Shown here one piece after another: positions 1 to 10,876 of a stretch of DNA of 64,000 nucleotides; the first letter of the stretch is position 1, and every line of letters starts with the position of its first letter. Position numbers and translations under genes: made by a program. The notes under the pieces are model-generated. The model did not search any database and was not told the DNA's origin. It saw only the letters and a program-made list of their open reading frames with translations. Origin of the DNA: Prosthecodimorpha staleyi (GTDB lineage Bacteria > Pseudomonadota > Alphaproteobacteria > Rhizobiales > Ancalomicrobiaceae); NCBI RefSeq assembly GCF_018729455.1, contig NZ_JAHHZF010000002.1, positions 432,595 through 496,594 of the forward strand, written 5' to 3'.

Positions 1-416
1 ATCGGAGCCGGCGGGACGGCAGGCGCCCCGTCGTCGGCGTAGACGGCACCGGCCGGCGGGGCCAGTTCGGTCTTCTTCTGGCCCGGCTGCGGCCGGCGCT
101 GCGGCTGCTGGCCGCCCTGTCCGTTCTCGATCTCCTGCAGGCGGTACTCGAAGTCCTTCTGCATGCGGGTCATGCCGTCCTGCAGCTGGCGGACCTGGAA
201 GCCCATCTGCTCGAGCTGGCCGTTCAGATTGCGGATCTGGCCTTCGAGCTGCTGGATCTTCAGATTGAGTTCGGCTTGACGCCGCTGGGCGATATCGGCG
301 CCGCTGTCGCCACCCAGGCCGAACAGGTTCTGCGCGGCGGCCGGACCGGCCAGCCCGAGCGCCAGGACGGCGCCGACGAGGAGGCGCCCGCCGGCGCCGA
401 AGATGCGCGAGACCAT
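1..416 (-). CDS. cpoB: Tol-Pal accessory protein CpoB/YbgF, N-terminal part (cut by window edge)
   Basis: Periplasmic protein that in other bacteria couples Tol-Pal constriction to peptidoglycan synthesis. From the ATG at 416 the frame reads a signal peptide (hydrophobic LLVGAVLALGLAG, likely cleavage after AAA before QN), then a Gln/Leu-rich coiled coil (QQLEGQIRNLNGQLEQM, about residues 50-100), as in the trimerising N-terminus of YbgF, then a Gln/Pro-rich linker. The TPR domain expected at the C-terminus lies outside the window. It is the last gene of the tolQRAB-pal run, downstream of pal on the same strand with a 937 bp gap that holds the divergent cytochrome b561 gene, so it probably has its own promoter. 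An upstream in-frame ATG at 464 would put a proline-rich stretch before the signal peptide and is less likely. Confidence 0.85.
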   Translation of the reverse strand, partial: MVSRIFGAGGRLLVGAVLALGLAGPAAAQNLFGLGGDSGADIAQRRQAELNLKIQQLEGQIRNLNGQLEQMGFQVRQLQDGMTRMQKDFEYRLQEIENGQGGQQPQRRPQPGQKKTELAPPAGAVYADDGAPAVPPAP

Positions 417-710
417 CCCGGTCAAACCGGGAGGGGGCGCTGTGGGTACGACGATACCTGCCATTGAGGAGAAGCCCCGGTTCACGGAGGTCGCCTGCCG
501 CCCGGCGGGCGGCCACCTCCGGAAACTCGCCGATACCATGGCGCGGGCCATTCGGCCAAAGTTTGACTGATTTGAAGCGGAAGCGGGAGGGTTGCAGGGC
601 GGCCACAGGGTGCCGGCCGCAAAGATTACCATTTCGTAACGTCTCGGTATCCCTGCTGCCATGCAGCAAGGCTTAAGGTGAGGACGCATTTCGAAACGGG
701 GAACAGACCC

Positions 711-1256
711 ATGTCCGTCAAGGATTCCACCGCCGGCTACGGCAGCCTGTCGATCGCTCTGCATTGGATCGGCGCCGTGCTGGTGATCGCGCTTTTCATT
801 CTCGGCAATCGTCTCGAGGACATTCCGAAGGGGCCGGATTTCATCGCCGCCCGCAACCTGCATGTCGGGCTCGGCGTGATCGGCTTCGCCTTCCTGGCCG
901 CCCGCATCCTCTGGCGCCTCGCCAGTCCGGTGCCGCATGTCGCCTCCAACAGTCCGGCACTCGATCGCATCGCGGTTTTCGTCCAGGCCGCCCTGCTGGC
1001 CCTGATCGCGGTGCTGATCGTAACCGGACCGCTGTCGATCTGGGCCGGCGGACGGCCGATTAACCTGTTCGACATCGCCTCCATCCCCAGCCCGATGCCC
1101 AAGATCGACTGGCTGCACGAAGGCCTTGAGGTCGTCCACGCCATCGCCTCGAAGGCGATCCTGGTGCTGGTCGGCCTGCACGTGCTCGGCGCGTTGAAGC
1201 ATGCCATCGTCGACCGCGACGGCCTGATCCGGCGGATGCTGGTTCCCGCGCGCTGA
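711..1256 (+). CDS. cytochrome b561 family protein
   Basis: A 181-residue inner-membrane diheme-type cytochrome b of the prokaryotic b561 family, which passes electrons between the quinone pool and periplasmic or small-molecule partners. Four hydrophobic helices are visible (about 13-32, 50-70, 87-108, 143-163). Histidines at helix positions include H18 in the first helix (SIALHWIG), H51 in the second and H143/H157 around the fourth, the usual b-heme ligand layout; I see no histidine in the third helix. The ATG at 711 follows a GGGGA ribosome-binding site; a GTG start at 678 would add 11 residues and has no such site. It sits divergently inside the tol region between cpoB and pal and has no obvious functional link to them. 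Confidence 0.85.
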   Translation: MSVKDSTAGYGSLSIALHWIGAVLVIALFILGNRLEDIPKGPDFIAARNLHVGLGVIGFAFLAARILWRLASPVPHVASNSPALDRIAVFVQAALLALIAVLIVTGPLSIWAGGRPINLFDIASIPSPMPKIDWLHEGLEVVHAIASKAILVLVGLHVLGALKHAIVDRDGLIRRMLVPAR

Positions 1257-1287
1257 GGGCGTCTACCGAATCGGCGCACCAAAAGAC

Positions 1288-1311
1288 ATCGGCGGCCTCT
1301 CGGCCGCCGAT
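1288..1311. terminator. perfect 10-bp hairpin between convergent cytochrome b561 and pal
   Basis: ATCGGCGGCC pairs perfectly with GGCCGCCGAT around a TCTC loop, and the flanking AAAAGAC/GTCTT extends the stem. It lies between two convergent stop codons. There is no clean U tract, so it may be a bidirectional but weak terminator. Confidence 0.5.
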
Positions 1312-1353
1312 ATGCGTCTTCATGTCGGCTGGCCGTAGGGCCGCCGGATTCGA

Positions 1354-1863
1354 TCAGGACCCGGCGCCGTTCAGCACCGTCACCGCGCGGCGGTTCTGGT
1401 TCCAGCAGGTGTCCGCATCGCAAACAGCGACCGGGCGCTCCTTGCCGTAGGAGATGGTCTTGAGACGGGTCGGCGGCACGCCGCGCGAGATCAGATAGTC
1501 GCGGGCGGCGGCGGCACGGCGGGCGCCGAGCGCGATGTTGTATTCGCGCGTGCCGCGCTCGTCGGCATGGCCTTCGACCGTGACGGTGTAGCGGGCATAG
1601 CGGGCGAGCCAAGCGGACTGGCGGTCGAGCGTACCGCGGGCTTCCGTGGTCAGGTCGGACGAATCGGCCGTGAAGAAGACACGGTCGCCGACATTGACGA
1701 CGAAATCCTGCTGGCTGCCCGGGGTGGCGGCACCGGCGCCGCCGAGGCCGCCACCGGCCCCCATCTCCGAGGGCGTCTGGCTGGCGCAGGCGCCGAGCGC
1801 CAGGGTGGCCGCGAGCGCGGCGGCGAACTTCACGACGCGCCCATGACGCAGCACGAGAGACAT
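1354..1863 (-). CDS. pal: peptidoglycan-associated lipoprotein Pal
   Basis: Outer-membrane lipoprotein that binds peptidoglycan and TolB as the outer half of the Tol-Pal complex. The 169-residue product has a signal peptide ending in the lipobox LGAC (lipidated Cys near residue 26), a short Gly/Ala linker and an OmpA-type peptidoglycan-binding domain with the hallmark region GHADERGTREYN and ALGARRAAAARDYLISRGV (about 97-135). Length is normal for alphaproteobacterial Pal. It follows tolB on the same strand after 205 bp, a gap long enough for its own promoter. Confidence 0.97.
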   Translation of the reverse strand: MSLVLRHGRVVKFAAALAATLALGACASQTPSEMGAGGGLGGAGAATPGSQQDFVVNVGDRVFFTADSSDLTTEARGTLDRQSAWLARYARYTVTVEGHADERGTREYNIALGARRAAAARDYLISRGVPPTRLKTISYGKERPVAVCDADTCWNQNRRAVTVLNGAGS

Positions 1864-2068
1864 GGTCGGCTTGCTCCTTCGAATGGATACTCTTCAGTAT
1901 CCCTAATGCGGCTTGGTTAAGGTGCGGTACAGAAGCATGGTGAACGAAACGTTTACTGTGCTTCGGGACCGGCTGAATTGCTGAGTTTCTGTGTCGACCC
2001 CGAGTGTGGTCGAAAGGTGTCGCGCCGGCGGCACTCCGGTGCCGGCGCTTTACTGTTGCATCGAGGCA

Positions 2069-3439
2069 TCACTTGAGAAGCGACGACCAGGCCGGATCCG
2101 ACGCGAAGGCCGGCGTCCGAATCTGCGTCAGGACGTTGCCGGTGACATCGGCGAGCCACAGCCCGGGACCGCCGGAAGGACCGCCCGATTCGCGGAAGAA
2201 CATCACGTAGCGGCCGTTCGGCGACCAGGTCGGGCCTTCGTTGTGGTAGCCCTCTGTGAGGATGCGCTCGCCGGAACCGTCCGGACGCATGACCCCGATC
2301 TTGAACGACCCGCCGTCCTGCTTGGTGAAGGCGATGTAGTTGTTGTCGGGATCGGGCGACCAGACCGGCGTCGAATAGCGGCCCGATCCGAAGCTGATGC
2401 GGCGCGGGTTGGAGCCGTCGGCCCCCATCACATAGAGCTGCTGGGAGCCGCCGCGGTCGGACTCGAACACGATCTGCGATCCGTCCGGCGAATAGGACGG
2501 CGAGGTGTCGATCGCCGCGCCCTGGGTCATCGGGCGCACCTGCCGGCTGGCCAGATCCATCACGTAGAGGTTGGCGTCGCCTTCCTTCTGCAGGGAGAAC
2601 AGCAGGCGCCCGCCATCGGGCGAGAAGCGCGGCGAGAAGGTCATCGACGGGAAATCGCCGACCAGCTGGCGGGCACCGTTGTTGACGTTGAGGATGAAGA
2701 CCTTCGGGTCGCCCTGGCCGTAGGACATATAGGCGACCTGCTGGGAGGTCGGCGAGAAACGCGGCGTCAGCACCAGTTCCTGGCCGCGGGTCAGGTAGCG
2801 CACGCCCTGCCCGTCCCAGTCCATGATGGCGAGGCGCTTGACGCGGGCATTCTTCGGACCCGTCTCGTCGACGAAGGCGACGCGGCTGTCGAACATGCCT
2901 TTGAAGCCGGTCAGCTGCGAATAGGCGGCATCGGCGACGATATGGGCGAGGCGGCGGATATTGTCGCGCGAGGTGGCGAACTGCTGGCCGACCAGCTGCT
3001 GGCCGGTCGCCACATCCCAGACCCGCACCTGGGCGACGATCTGGCCGCCCTGGTCGGAGACCGTACCGGCGATCAGGGCCTGCACGTTGAGCGGGCGCCA
3101 GTTGTTCCAGTTCGGCATCTCGCCGGCACCGACCACCTTGTCGAGATAGGCGGCGGGATCGACCGGGGCGAAATAGCCGGAGGCCTTCAGGTCCTGCGCG
3201 ACGATGCGCGAGACCTCGGCACCAAGCTGCGGATCGCCCGAGAAGCCGGGCACCGCGATCGGCATCGGCGTGAACGGCTGACCCGGGGTGATGGTGATCT
3301 TCAGCTGGGCGGCCGCGGGCGCGACCGCTGCGGCAGTCGCCAGGACGACAGTCGTCAGAGCGGCAAGGGCCGCCACCATCCTTCGGATGGCCCGATCGCG
3401 GCCCGAAAATCCGGCCAGGCGCCGGAACAAGGTCGTCAT
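2069..3439 (-). CDS. tolB: Tol-Pal system beta-propeller protein TolB
   Basis: Periplasmic protein that shuttles between Pal and TolA during outer-membrane constriction. The chosen start (MTTLFRRL) gives 456 residues with a signal peptide ending near APAAAQ, an N-terminal alpha/beta domain ([17 protein letters not shown] ...) and a C-terminal six-bladed propeller marked by repeated WD40-like SPDG/SPNG segments ([32 protein letters not shown]). The open frame extends 82 codons upstream into the tolA C-terminus; the shorter start is preferred because the signal peptide begins there. Confidence 0.97.
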   Translation of the reverse strand: MTTLFRRLAGFSGRDRAIRRMVAALAALTTVVLATAAAVAPAAAQLKITITPGQPFTPMPIAVPGFSGDPQLGAEVSRIVAQDLKASGYFAPVDPAAYLDKVVGAGEMPNWNNWRPLNVQALIAGTVSDQGGQIVAQVRVWDVATGQQLVGQQFATSRDNIRRLAHIVADAAYSQLTGFKGMFDSRVAFVDETGPKNARVKRLAIMDWDGQGVRYLTRGQELVLTPRFSPTSQQVAYMSYGQGDPKVFILNVNNGARQLVGDFPSMTFSPRFSPDGGRLLFSLQKEGDANLYVMDLASRQVRPMTQGAAIDTSPSYSPDGSQIVFESDRGGSQQLYVMGADGSNPRRISFGSGRYSTPVWSPDPDNNYIAFTKQDGGSFKIGVMRPDGSGERILTEGYHNEGPTWSPNGRYVMFFRESGGPSGGPGLWLADVTGNVLTQIRTPAFASDPAWSSLLK

Positions 3440-3509
3440 GGTCTTCCTCGTCGTCTTGGCCACGCGTCTCGGCCGGACCCGAAACGCCGTCGGCCTTGAG
3501 CGGTGCTGG

Positions 3510-4579
3510 TCATAGGTCCTTCGGATCGAAAGTGGCCTCGATGTCGGACCAGGTCTGGAATTTCTCGGCAGGCAGCCGATAGGGGCCGCACTGCAGGATC
3601 GCACGCTCGGCGCTGCGGCCGAGGCCGGGGCCGAGCGGATGGGCCGGGCCGCTGACCACCGAGGGCCGTCCGTTAACCGAGCCATCCTGATTGAGCGAGA
3701 AGCGCATGACCACCCGAATATTGGCTTCGGCAGAGCCGATCGGCGGATTCCAGCACTTCTTGATCTGCCCGATCAAGGCGTCGACCTCGGTCTGGGTCAT
3801 CTTGATGGCGCTATTCTGACCGGTCACGCTGCCGAGCGAGGCGGTGCGCGGCGCCGTCGAAGCCGCGGTTCCCGTCGGGGTGCGGCTCAGAATCTGAGAG
3901 ATGTCGCGGGCATTGAACGAGGACTTGGAGTCCGAGGCGGTCGTCGGAGTGGCGACGCTGGCCGTGCGGGTCGGCTCGGGCTTGGCCGTCGGCTTGGCGG
4001 CGGGTTTCGGCTCGGGTTTCGGCTCCGGCTTCTTCTCGGCCTTCTCCAGGATCTTGTCGAGCGCCTTCTGGTCCTTCGGCGGCTCCTTGACCTCGGGCGG
4101 CTTGCCCTCGCCGTTGTCGCGCGCCTTCTCGGCCTCGCGCGGCTTGTCCGGCTTCGGCTCGTCGGGCTTGGGCTCAGGCTTGGCGACGGGCTTCGGCTCG
4201 GGCTTGGGTTCCGGTTTGGGCGGCTCCGGCTTGTGCTCGGGCGGACGCGGCGGGGTCGGCTTCTGGTCGTCCTTGGTGACCGCGGCGACCTGCTTCTTCT
4301 CCGGCGGTGGCGGGGGCGGCAGTTCCTCGGCCTTGCTGGTGCCGGCGCGCTCGCCGGTCGTGTCCTTGAGCGCCTTGACGGTTTCCTTCGGGACGATCTC
4401 CTGGGCCGGCTTGGCCGTCTTCTGGCCGAGCCGCAGCTGCGTCGCCTCGGCAATCGGCACGAACTCGACAGGAAGCGCATCGACCACCGTGACGGAATCG
4501 GTCTTCGTGCCGGGAAGCGACAGGATCGCCCAGGCCAGAAGCGCCGAATGCAGCGCGATCGATGCCGGCAGCCCGAGCT

Positions 4580-4583
<4 letters not shown>
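3510..4583 (-). CDS. tolA: Tol-Pal system protein TolA
   Basis: Inner-membrane anchored periplasm-spanning protein linking TolQR to TolB/Pal. The 357 residues start with one transmembrane helix (about 5-24), then a long low-complexity Pro/Lys/Glu segment with many PKPEPKP repeats (about 85-215) in place of the helical domain II of E. coli TolA, then a C-terminal globular domain ([11 protein letters not shown] ... FDPKDL, about 265-357) typical of the TolA/TonB C-terminal fold. The start overlaps the tolR stop by 4 nt (ATGA), implying translational coupling. The region reads open in several other frames because of its composition; only this one has TolA features. Confidence 0.95.
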
Positions 4584-5035
<452 letters not shown>

Positions 5036-5047
5036 GTCGGATCCCCC

Positions 5048-5770
<723 letters not shown>

Positions 5771-6135
5771 CTCGTTCCGTCTCCTCTGCCGCCGCCGCAG
5801 CGGGCTGTCGCCCCGCCTCGGTCTGTGCGCCACCATCCCCGGGTCCGCCCGAAGGGCAACCCGGTGGTCAGCGATCCCGGCGCGAATGGTCGGGAGGCGT
5901 TCGAGTGCGGGAGATTCGGACCATGCCCGCCCCTGGGCAATGCGATCCTGATCTGTCCGCCTTCCTGCCTGCCGAATATGGCCAAACGACGACCCGGCCA
6001 GTTTCGTGGATCCCAGCAAGACCTTGTCAAGGTTAAAGAACCATTACGTTTCCGCAATGCAACAAGGCGTGGCGGCCATGCGGCCGACGAACAGCCGGCG
6101 ATCGGATCGGCGTGACGGCCCGGACGGCGCGGCGT
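5771..6135. other. gene-free region between ybgC and tolQ
   Basis: About 365 bp separating the ruvB-ybgC pair from tolQRAB. Most is GC-rich and featureless, but 6010-6070 is markedly AT-richer and reads TTGACA on the minus strand at 6025-6030, with no convincing -10 at the standard spacing. It probably carries the tol operon promoter. No coding potential with a ribosome-binding site was seen. Confidence 0.5.
6033..6047. promoter_or_regulatory. CtrA-like box (TTAA-N7-TTAC) upstream of tolQ
   Basis: Reads TTAA, seven bases, TTAC: one mismatch from the alphaproteobacterial CtrA consensus TTAA-N7-TTAA. It lies in the AT-rich patch upstream of the tol operon. One such site could occur by chance in 64 kb, so support comes mainly from its position. 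Confidence 0.35.
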
Positions 6136-6600
6136 TCAGTCCGCCGCGGCGGTGGCCCCGCCGCCGAGTGCCGCACGGATCGGCATCGGAATGCGCCGAG
6201 GCCGGCCTTCCAGCGAAATCGCCGCAACCGTCACCCGCGCGGCCACCAGCGTTTCGCCGCCGCGGAGGACCGCCTGACGCATGACGAGCCGGGCGCCGGC
6301 GATCTCTTCGACCGCGGTCGTCACCTGCAGGAGGTCGTCGAGCCGGGCGGGCTTCCGGAAATCGAGGTCCATGTGCCGGACGGCGAACAGGATGCCGTCC
6401 GGGCCGGCAGCGAGTTCCGACTGGCGGATGCCGGCCAGGCGCAGGAAATCGGTCCGGCCGCGTTCCATGAAGCGGACATAGCCGGCGTGATAGACGATGC
6501 CGCCAGCGTCGGTATCCTCCCAGTAGATGCGCAGGTCGAGCCGATGGATGCCCTGGTCGATGCGCCCGGCAAGGGCGCGGTCGGAATGTCCGGCGGTCAT
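6136..6600 (-). CDS. ybgC: Tol-Pal-associated acyl-CoA thioesterase YbgC
   Basis: Hot-dog-fold thioesterase of the 4-hydroxybenzoyl-CoA thioesterase family, almost always encoded beside tolQ. The 154-residue product has the family signature [25 protein letters not shown] near residues 23-47, including the catalytic Asp (DTDAGG) and the conserved His/Tyr of VYH. The ATG overlaps the ruvB stop by 4 nt, so it is translationally coupled to ruvB rather than to tolQ. Confidence 0.95.
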   Translation of the reverse strand: MTAGHSDRALAGRIDQGIHRLDLRIYWEDTDAGGIVYHAGYVRFMERGRTDFLRLAGIRQSELAAGPDGILFAVRHMDLDFRKPARLDDLLQVTTAVEEIAGARLVMRQAVLRGGETLVAARVTVAAISLEGRPRRIPMPIRAALGGGATAAAD

Positions 6601-7640
6601 TCGTCGTCGCCCTGGGTGAAGAGCGGCATCTGGTCCGGGCGGCTCGCCGGCACCGGCAGCCCCATATGGCGGAAGGCGGCCGCGGTCAGCACGCGGCCGC
6701 GCGGCGTGCGCATGACGAAACCCTGCTGGATCAGATAGGGCTCGACGATCTCCTCGATCGCGTCGCGCGGCTCCGACAAGGCAGCCGCGATGGTCTCGAT
6801 GCCGACCGGCCCGCCCGAGAAGGAGACCGCGATCACGGTCAGATAGCGCCGGTCGAGCTGGTCGAGCCCGGCCTCGTCGACCTCCAGACGGCGCAGCGCG
6901 CTGTCGGCCGACTGCCGGTCGATGCGGTCCTTGCCGCCGACGACGGTGAAGTCGCGCACCCGGCGCAGGAGCCGGCCGGCGATGCGCGGCGTGCCACGCG
7001 AACGCCGGGCGACCTCGTTGGCGCCTTCGGGGGTGATGCCGATGCCCATCAGCCGCGCGCCGCGGGTGACGATCAGTTCCAACTCGTCGACGGTATAGAA
7101 ATTGAGTCGTATCGGGATGCCGAAGCGGTCGCGCAGCGGCGTCGTCAGGAGGCCGAGCCGGGTCGTCGCACCGACCAGCGTGAAGCGGGCGAGGTCGATC
7201 CGGACGGAACGCGCCGCCGGGCCCTCCCCGATGATCAGGTCGAGCTGGTAGTCCTCCATCGCCGGATAGAGGATCTCCTCCACCGCCGGGTTGAGCCGGT
7301 GGATCTCGTCGATGAACAGCACGTCGCGCTCTTCGAGATTGGTCAGGAGCGCGGCCAGATCGCCGGCCTTGGCGATCACCGGCCCGGATGTCGCGCGAAA
7401 ATTGACACCGAGTTCGCGCGACACGATCTGCGCCAGGGTGGTCTTGCCGAGGCCGGGCGGGCCGACGAAGAGGACATGGTCGAGCGCCTCGCGCCGCGCC
7501 TTGGCGGCCTCGATGAACACCTTCATGTTCTCGCGCGCCTGCGCCTGGCCGACGAAATCGCCGAGCGTCTGCGGGCGCAGCGAGGCATCGACATCCTCTT
7601 CGCGCTTCTCCCCGGAGACGAGGCGTTTGGGCGTGGTCAT
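6597..7640 (-). CDS. ruvB: Holliday junction branch migration helicase RuvB
   Basis: AAA+ motor of the RuvAB branch-migration complex in recombinational repair. The 347-residue product from MTTPKRL has Walker [10 protein letters not shown], Walker B DEIHRLN, sensor 1 GATTRLG, and the C-terminal winged helix with [15 protein letters not shown]. Length is standard. Unusually it is about 1.9 kb from ruvA, with two membrane genes and the divergent Uma2 gene in between, so it must be expressed from its own upstream region. Confidence 0.98.
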   Translation of the reverse strand: MTTPKRLVSGEKREEDVDASLRPQTLGDFVGQAQARENMKVFIEAAKARREALDHVLFVGPPGLGKTTLAQIVSRELGVNFRATSGPVIAKAGDLAALLTNLEERDVLFIDEIHRLNPAVEEILYPAMEDYQLDLIIGEGPAARSVRIDLARFTLVGATTRLGLLTTPLRDRFGIPIRLNFYTVDELELIVTRGARLMGIGITPEGANEVARRSRGTPRIAGRLLRRVRDFTVVGGKDRIDRQSADSALRRLEVDEAGLDQLDRRYLTVIAVSFSGGPVGIETIAAALSEPRDAIEEIVEPYLIQQGFVMRTPRGRVLTAAAFRHMGLPVPASRPDQMPLFTQGDDE

Positions 7641-7785
7641 CGGATCGGGCGTCCTGGCGGGTTCCGGGCATCGGCTGCGCGGGGCTCGCGCGGCGGAACG
7701 AATCGTGTCTGGCGCCACTCTACCGATTGGCCGTCGCCATTCCATCGCGTATCATCGCGTGCAGTCCCGAACCGGAGCCTGGGCG

Positions 7786-8367
7786 ATGGCGAGCGCGATC
7801 CCCAAATTCGAAACCATGAGCTTCGACGACTTCGAGGAGCTGCTGCTCGACAAGCCGGACAACGAGCGCTGGGAACTGATCGGCGGCCGGGTCATCCGCG
7901 GCATGGTCGGCGCGCGCTGGGAGCATCACATCATCGCGCAGAACCTGATGGTCGCCCTGCGCAGCCACATCAAGGCGACCGGGCGTCCCTGCCGGGTGTT
8001 CCAGGAAACTTTCTTCCTGAAGCGGCGCGAGTTGGATCTCGCCGTGCTGCCGGACGTGATGGTCCGCTGCGGTCCGATGGAGCCGGCATCGGCCTCCGTT
8101 CCCGACCCGATGGTCGTCATCGAGGTCCTCTCCCCCGGGACCGAACCGCGCGACCGTTACGACAAGTGGGACGGCTACCGCCAGATCCCGAGCCTGCAGC
8201 ATTACGTGCTGGTTCATCGCGACCGCATCCTGGTCGAGATCAAGACGCGCCAGGGCCCGGAGTGGACCACCACGGTCGTCGACGATCCTGCGGCCACGTT
8301 CGCGCTCGCCGCGCTCGACTTCCGCATGCCGCTGGCCGCGGTCTACGAGGACGTGCTGCCGGGCTGA
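7786..8367 (+). CDS. Uma2 family (DUF820) putative restriction-like endonuclease
   Basis: A 193-residue protein of the Uma2 family, which has a PD-(D/E)XK nuclease-like fold; no established cellular role is known. Visible landmarks are the N-terminal MSFDDFEELL ... RWELIGGRVIRG, the core LAVLPDVMVRCGP and VVIEVLSPGTEPRDRYDKW (acidic residues fit the nuclease core), and LQHYVLVHRDRILVEI. It is on the opposite strand to all surrounding genes, sits between ruvB and ruvA, and its 3' end overlaps the next convergent gene by 25 bp. Such genes are often mobile or multicopy, so acquisition is plausible. Confidence 0.85.
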   Translation: MASAIPKFETMSFDDFEELLLDKPDNERWELIGGRVIRGMVGARWEHHIIAQNLMVALRSHIKATGRPCRVFQETFFLKRRELDLAVLPDVMVRCGPMEPASASVPDPMVVIEVLSPGTEPRDRYDKWDGYRQIPSLQHYVLVHRDRILVEIKTRQGPEWTTTVVDDPAATFALAALDFRMPLAAVYEDVLPG

Positions 8368-8951
8368 GACAGGGCGAGACCCGCGGCGGCGCGGCGGATC
8401 AGGTCGTTGCGCGTCGCCCCGTGACCCGCCTCCCGGATGGCGGCATCGACGGCCGCCTCGATCGTCGAGCGGTCGTGGTCGAGATAGCGCAGCGCCTCGA
8501 TGACGGCGGCGCGGTCGGCGGCAACCGCCTCGCCTTCGGTGAGCGCGCGCGGCGCCACGATCCGCCCGGCGAGCCATCCGGCCACGCCGCCGCCGAGCGC
8601 GAACGGCACCGCGAGGATCGGCTGGCCGATGCCGAACAGTGCCAGCGACGTCCCGGCCCCGATCACCGCACCGAGCCCGCCCGCCGCGATCCGCACCGGG
8701 CGACGCCCCGCCCCGGCCGCCCGGGCGATGCCGACGATCAGTCCCGTCGCCATGGCCGGGACCAGCCAGATCCGATAGGCGGTCATCACGACCACGACCG
8801 GCGTGGCGGCGACCGCTTCGAGGTCGGCGACCGGTGCTCCGTGAGCGAGCCAGAGCACGAGCACGGTCGCCAGGGCCAGGACCGCGCCGATCCCCGGCCC
8901 GGCCAGCGCGAAGAGGACGGTGACGCCGAGAATTTCGGACAGTTTGCGCAT
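8343..8951 (-). CDS. hypothetical multi-pass membrane protein
   Basis: Not recognised. The 202 residues from MRKLSEIL begin with three or four hydrophobic helices (about 7-31, 42-65, 75-97, 102-125) rich in Ala/Gly/Val, followed by a soluble C-terminal region of about 75 residues (YLDHDRSTIEAAVDAAIREAGHG). It lies 20 bp downstream of another small membrane-protein gene, suggesting a two-gene unit inserted between ruvA and ruvB. Coding is supported by helix pattern and codon bias. Confidence 0.7.
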   Translation of the reverse strand: MRKLSEILGVTVLFALAGPGIGAVLALATVLVLWLAHGAPVADLEAVAATPVVVVMTAYRIWLVPAMATGLIVGIARAAGAGRRPVRIAAGGLGAVIGAGTSLALFGIGQPILAVPFALGGGVAGWLAGRIVAPRALTEGEAVAADRAAVIEALRYLDHDRSTIEAAVDAAIREAGHGATRNDLIRRAAAGLALSQPGSTSS

Positions 8952-8971
8952 GCAGGCCCCGCCCCGCTCCT

Positions 8972-9469
8972 TCAGGTGCCGGTGCCGCCGCCCGCGACCG
9001 GGACCGCCGCGCGGCTGGCCGCCCACCGGCGCAGGATCGCCGCGGTGACGACGGCCGAGACCGCGCCGCAGGAGCCGACCATCAGGAAGACCGAGATCGC
9101 CGAGGGGCTGGTGGTCACGCCGAGCAGGGTGCCGAGCCCGAACAGACCGAGCAAGCCGGCCCAGAGCATGGACGAGACGGCGCCGATCCAGAGGCATTCC
9201 AGAAAGCCCGGCTCCCGGGTCGGCCGCCAAAGCAGGGCGCCGGCCGCGAAGGCCGGGGCCGCGCCGTAGAGATAGCTCGCCACAAGCATCAGGGCCGCGA
9301 TCTCTCCGCTGAAGGACGTCGTGACCATCCGACCGATCGTCGGGTCGAACAGCATGGCGAGCGCCAGGAACCAACAGGCGCCGACCAGGGGGCCGACAGC
9401 CATGTAGACGAGGCCGGTCCTCAGCCGAGCGAAACGGCTGCGCGCATCCCTGTTCGGTTCGTCCATCAT
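8972..9469 (-). CDS. hypothetical membrane protein
   Basis: Not recognised. From the ATG at 9469 (MMDEPNRD), just behind an AGGGG motif, the product has 165 residues with about four hydrophobic helices (GLVYMAVGPLVGACWFLALAM; ALMLVASYLYGAAPAFAAGA; LWIGAVSSMLWAGLLGLFGL; SAISVFLMVGSCGAVSAVVTAA). An in-frame start at 9505 would add 12 residues. It is separated from ruvA by 87 bp on the same strand and likely read with the following membrane gene. Confidence 0.7.
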   Translation of the reverse strand: MMDEPNRDARSRFARLRTGLVYMAVGPLVGACWFLALAMLFDPTIGRMVTTSFSGEIAALMLVASYLYGAAPAFAAGALLWRPTREPGFLECLWIGAVSSMLWAGLLGLFGLGTLLGVTTSPSAISVFLMVGSCGAVSAVVTAAILRRWAASRAAVPVAGGGTGT

Positions 9470-9556
9470 GCCCCTGTCGGGTTGTCCCGCGCGCCCTTGA
9501 ACCATCAGCCGACGAAAAGGCGGCCGGATCGTGACGGCACCCGTGCCGGCGCGCCG

Positions 9557-10177
9557 CTACTTCGCCAGTTCGCGCAGGCCGACGCGGATCAGTTGCTCGG
9601 TCGTCGCCGCCTCGCCGAGATTGCGCGAAGCGGCCGCCACCGCGGCGGTCGCCTGCAGGCTCGGATAGCCGAGATTGACCAGCGCCGAGACCGCATCGGC
9701 CATCGGCTTCGGCGCCGTCCGGGTGGAAGCCTCCGCGCCGGGGAGATGCGACCCGCCGGGATCGGTCGCCCCGAAGGCCGGCGCCTTGTCCTTCAGCTCC
9801 TGGCAGATGCGCTCGGCCAGCTTCTTGCCGACGCCGTTGGCCCGGGCGAGCCCGGCGGCATCCTTGAGCGCGATGGCGGTCGCCAGTTCGACCGGCTTCA
9901 AGACCGACAGGATGGCGAGGGCGACCTTGACGCCGACCCCCTGCACCGTGCCGAGCAGGCGGAACCAGTCGCGCTCCTCCTCGGAGACGAAGCCGAACAG
10001 GCGGATCATGTCCTCGCGGACATAGGTCTCGATGGTCAGCACCGCGGCCTCGCCGACCGGCGGCAGGGTCTGCAGCGTGCGCGCGGAACAATGGCAGACA
10101 TAGCCGACGCCATGCACGTCGAGGATCACGGTGTCCTCGCCAAAGCTGTCGACGACACCCTTGAGACGGCCGATCAT
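9557..10177 (-). CDS. ruvA: Holliday junction branch migration protein RuvA
   Basis: DNA-binding tetramer that holds the junction for RuvB. The 206 residues start [31 protein letters not shown] (OB domain), contain the helix-hairpin-helix [17 protein letters not shown] and [16 protein letters not shown] (about 70-130), then a linker and the C-terminal RuvB-contacting domain ([20 protein letters not shown]). It overlaps the ruvC stop by 4 nt. Confidence 0.98.
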   Translation of the reverse strand: MIGRLKGVVDSFGEDTVILDVHGVGYVCHCSARTLQTLPPVGEAAVLTIETYVREDMIRLFGFVSEEERDWFRLLGTVQGVGVKVALAILSVLKPVELATAIALKDAAGLARANGVGKKLAERICQELKDKAPAFGATDPGGSHLPGAEASTRTAPKPMADAVSALVNLGYPSLQATAAVAAASRNLGEAATTEQLIRVGLRELAK

Positions 10178-10692
10178 GGCGCCCTCCCGGCAAGACGCAG
10201 GGCCGTCTGCAGCGACGGCCGGTGGTGGGCATGGCAGATGGCGATGGCCAGCGCATCGGCCGGATCGTCGCCCTCGAAGACCGCCTTGGGCAGCAGGATG
10301 CGGACCATGTGGTGGATCTGCCGCTTCTCGGCATGGCCGGCACCGACGATCGCCTTCTTGATCGCGTTCGGCGCATATTCGGCGACGCGCAGGCCGGCCT
10401 TGGCGGGCACCAGCATGGCGATGCCGCGCGCCTGGCCGAGCTTCAGCGTCGAGGTCGGATTGACGTTGACGAAGGTCTGCTCGACCGCCGCCTCGTCCGG
10501 CGTATGGCTGCCGATCACCGCGACCAGGCCGTCGTGCAGTTCGACCAGACGATCGGCGAGGCCCTCGTCGGCGCTCGACCGGATCACGCCGGCGGCGACG
10601 AAGGACAGCCGGTTGCCGGCCATGTCGATGATGCCCCAGCCGGTGCGCTGCAAGCCCGGGTCGATGCCGATGATTCGGATGATCTCTGCCAT
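10174..10692 (-). CDS. ruvC: crossover junction endodeoxyribonuclease RuvC
   Basis: Resolves Holliday junctions as a dimer using four acidic residues. The 172-residue product from MAEIIRI shows [16 protein letters not shown] (first catalytic Asp), [23 protein letters not shown] (second acidic residue), and the C-terminal [15 protein letters not shown] with the last catalytic acidic pair. A GTG at 10698 would add two residues. It is the first gene of the ruvCA pair. Confidence 0.98.
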   Translation of the reverse strand: MAEIIRIIGIDPGLQRTGWGIIDMAGNRLSFVAAGVIRSSADEGLADRLVELHDGLVAVIGSHTPDEAAVEQTFVNVNPTSTLKLGQARGIAMLVPAKAGLRVAEYAPNAIKKAIVGAGHAEKRQIHHMVRILLPKAVFEGDDPADALAIAICHAHHRPSLQTALRLAGRAP

Positions 10693-10876
10693 GGCCACGA
10701 GTGGTAGCCGGGCCGCCGACCCGCCGCCAGAGGCTGGCGCGCGTGACCGGGTGACGCCGGCCTTCGCCGTGCGCCATCCGGCCGGCCCTCATGCAGGCAA
10801 GGCGGTGGCGCGCCCTCGGGCGACCGGCTAGTTTCCGTCGCCGGCCTGCTTCGGGCCGGACCAAGCCGATCGCTTC

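Noticed and set aside
1991..3499. 502-residue plus-strand open frame over tolB
   Set aside because: Antisense to tolB, which has a signal peptide and propeller repeats.
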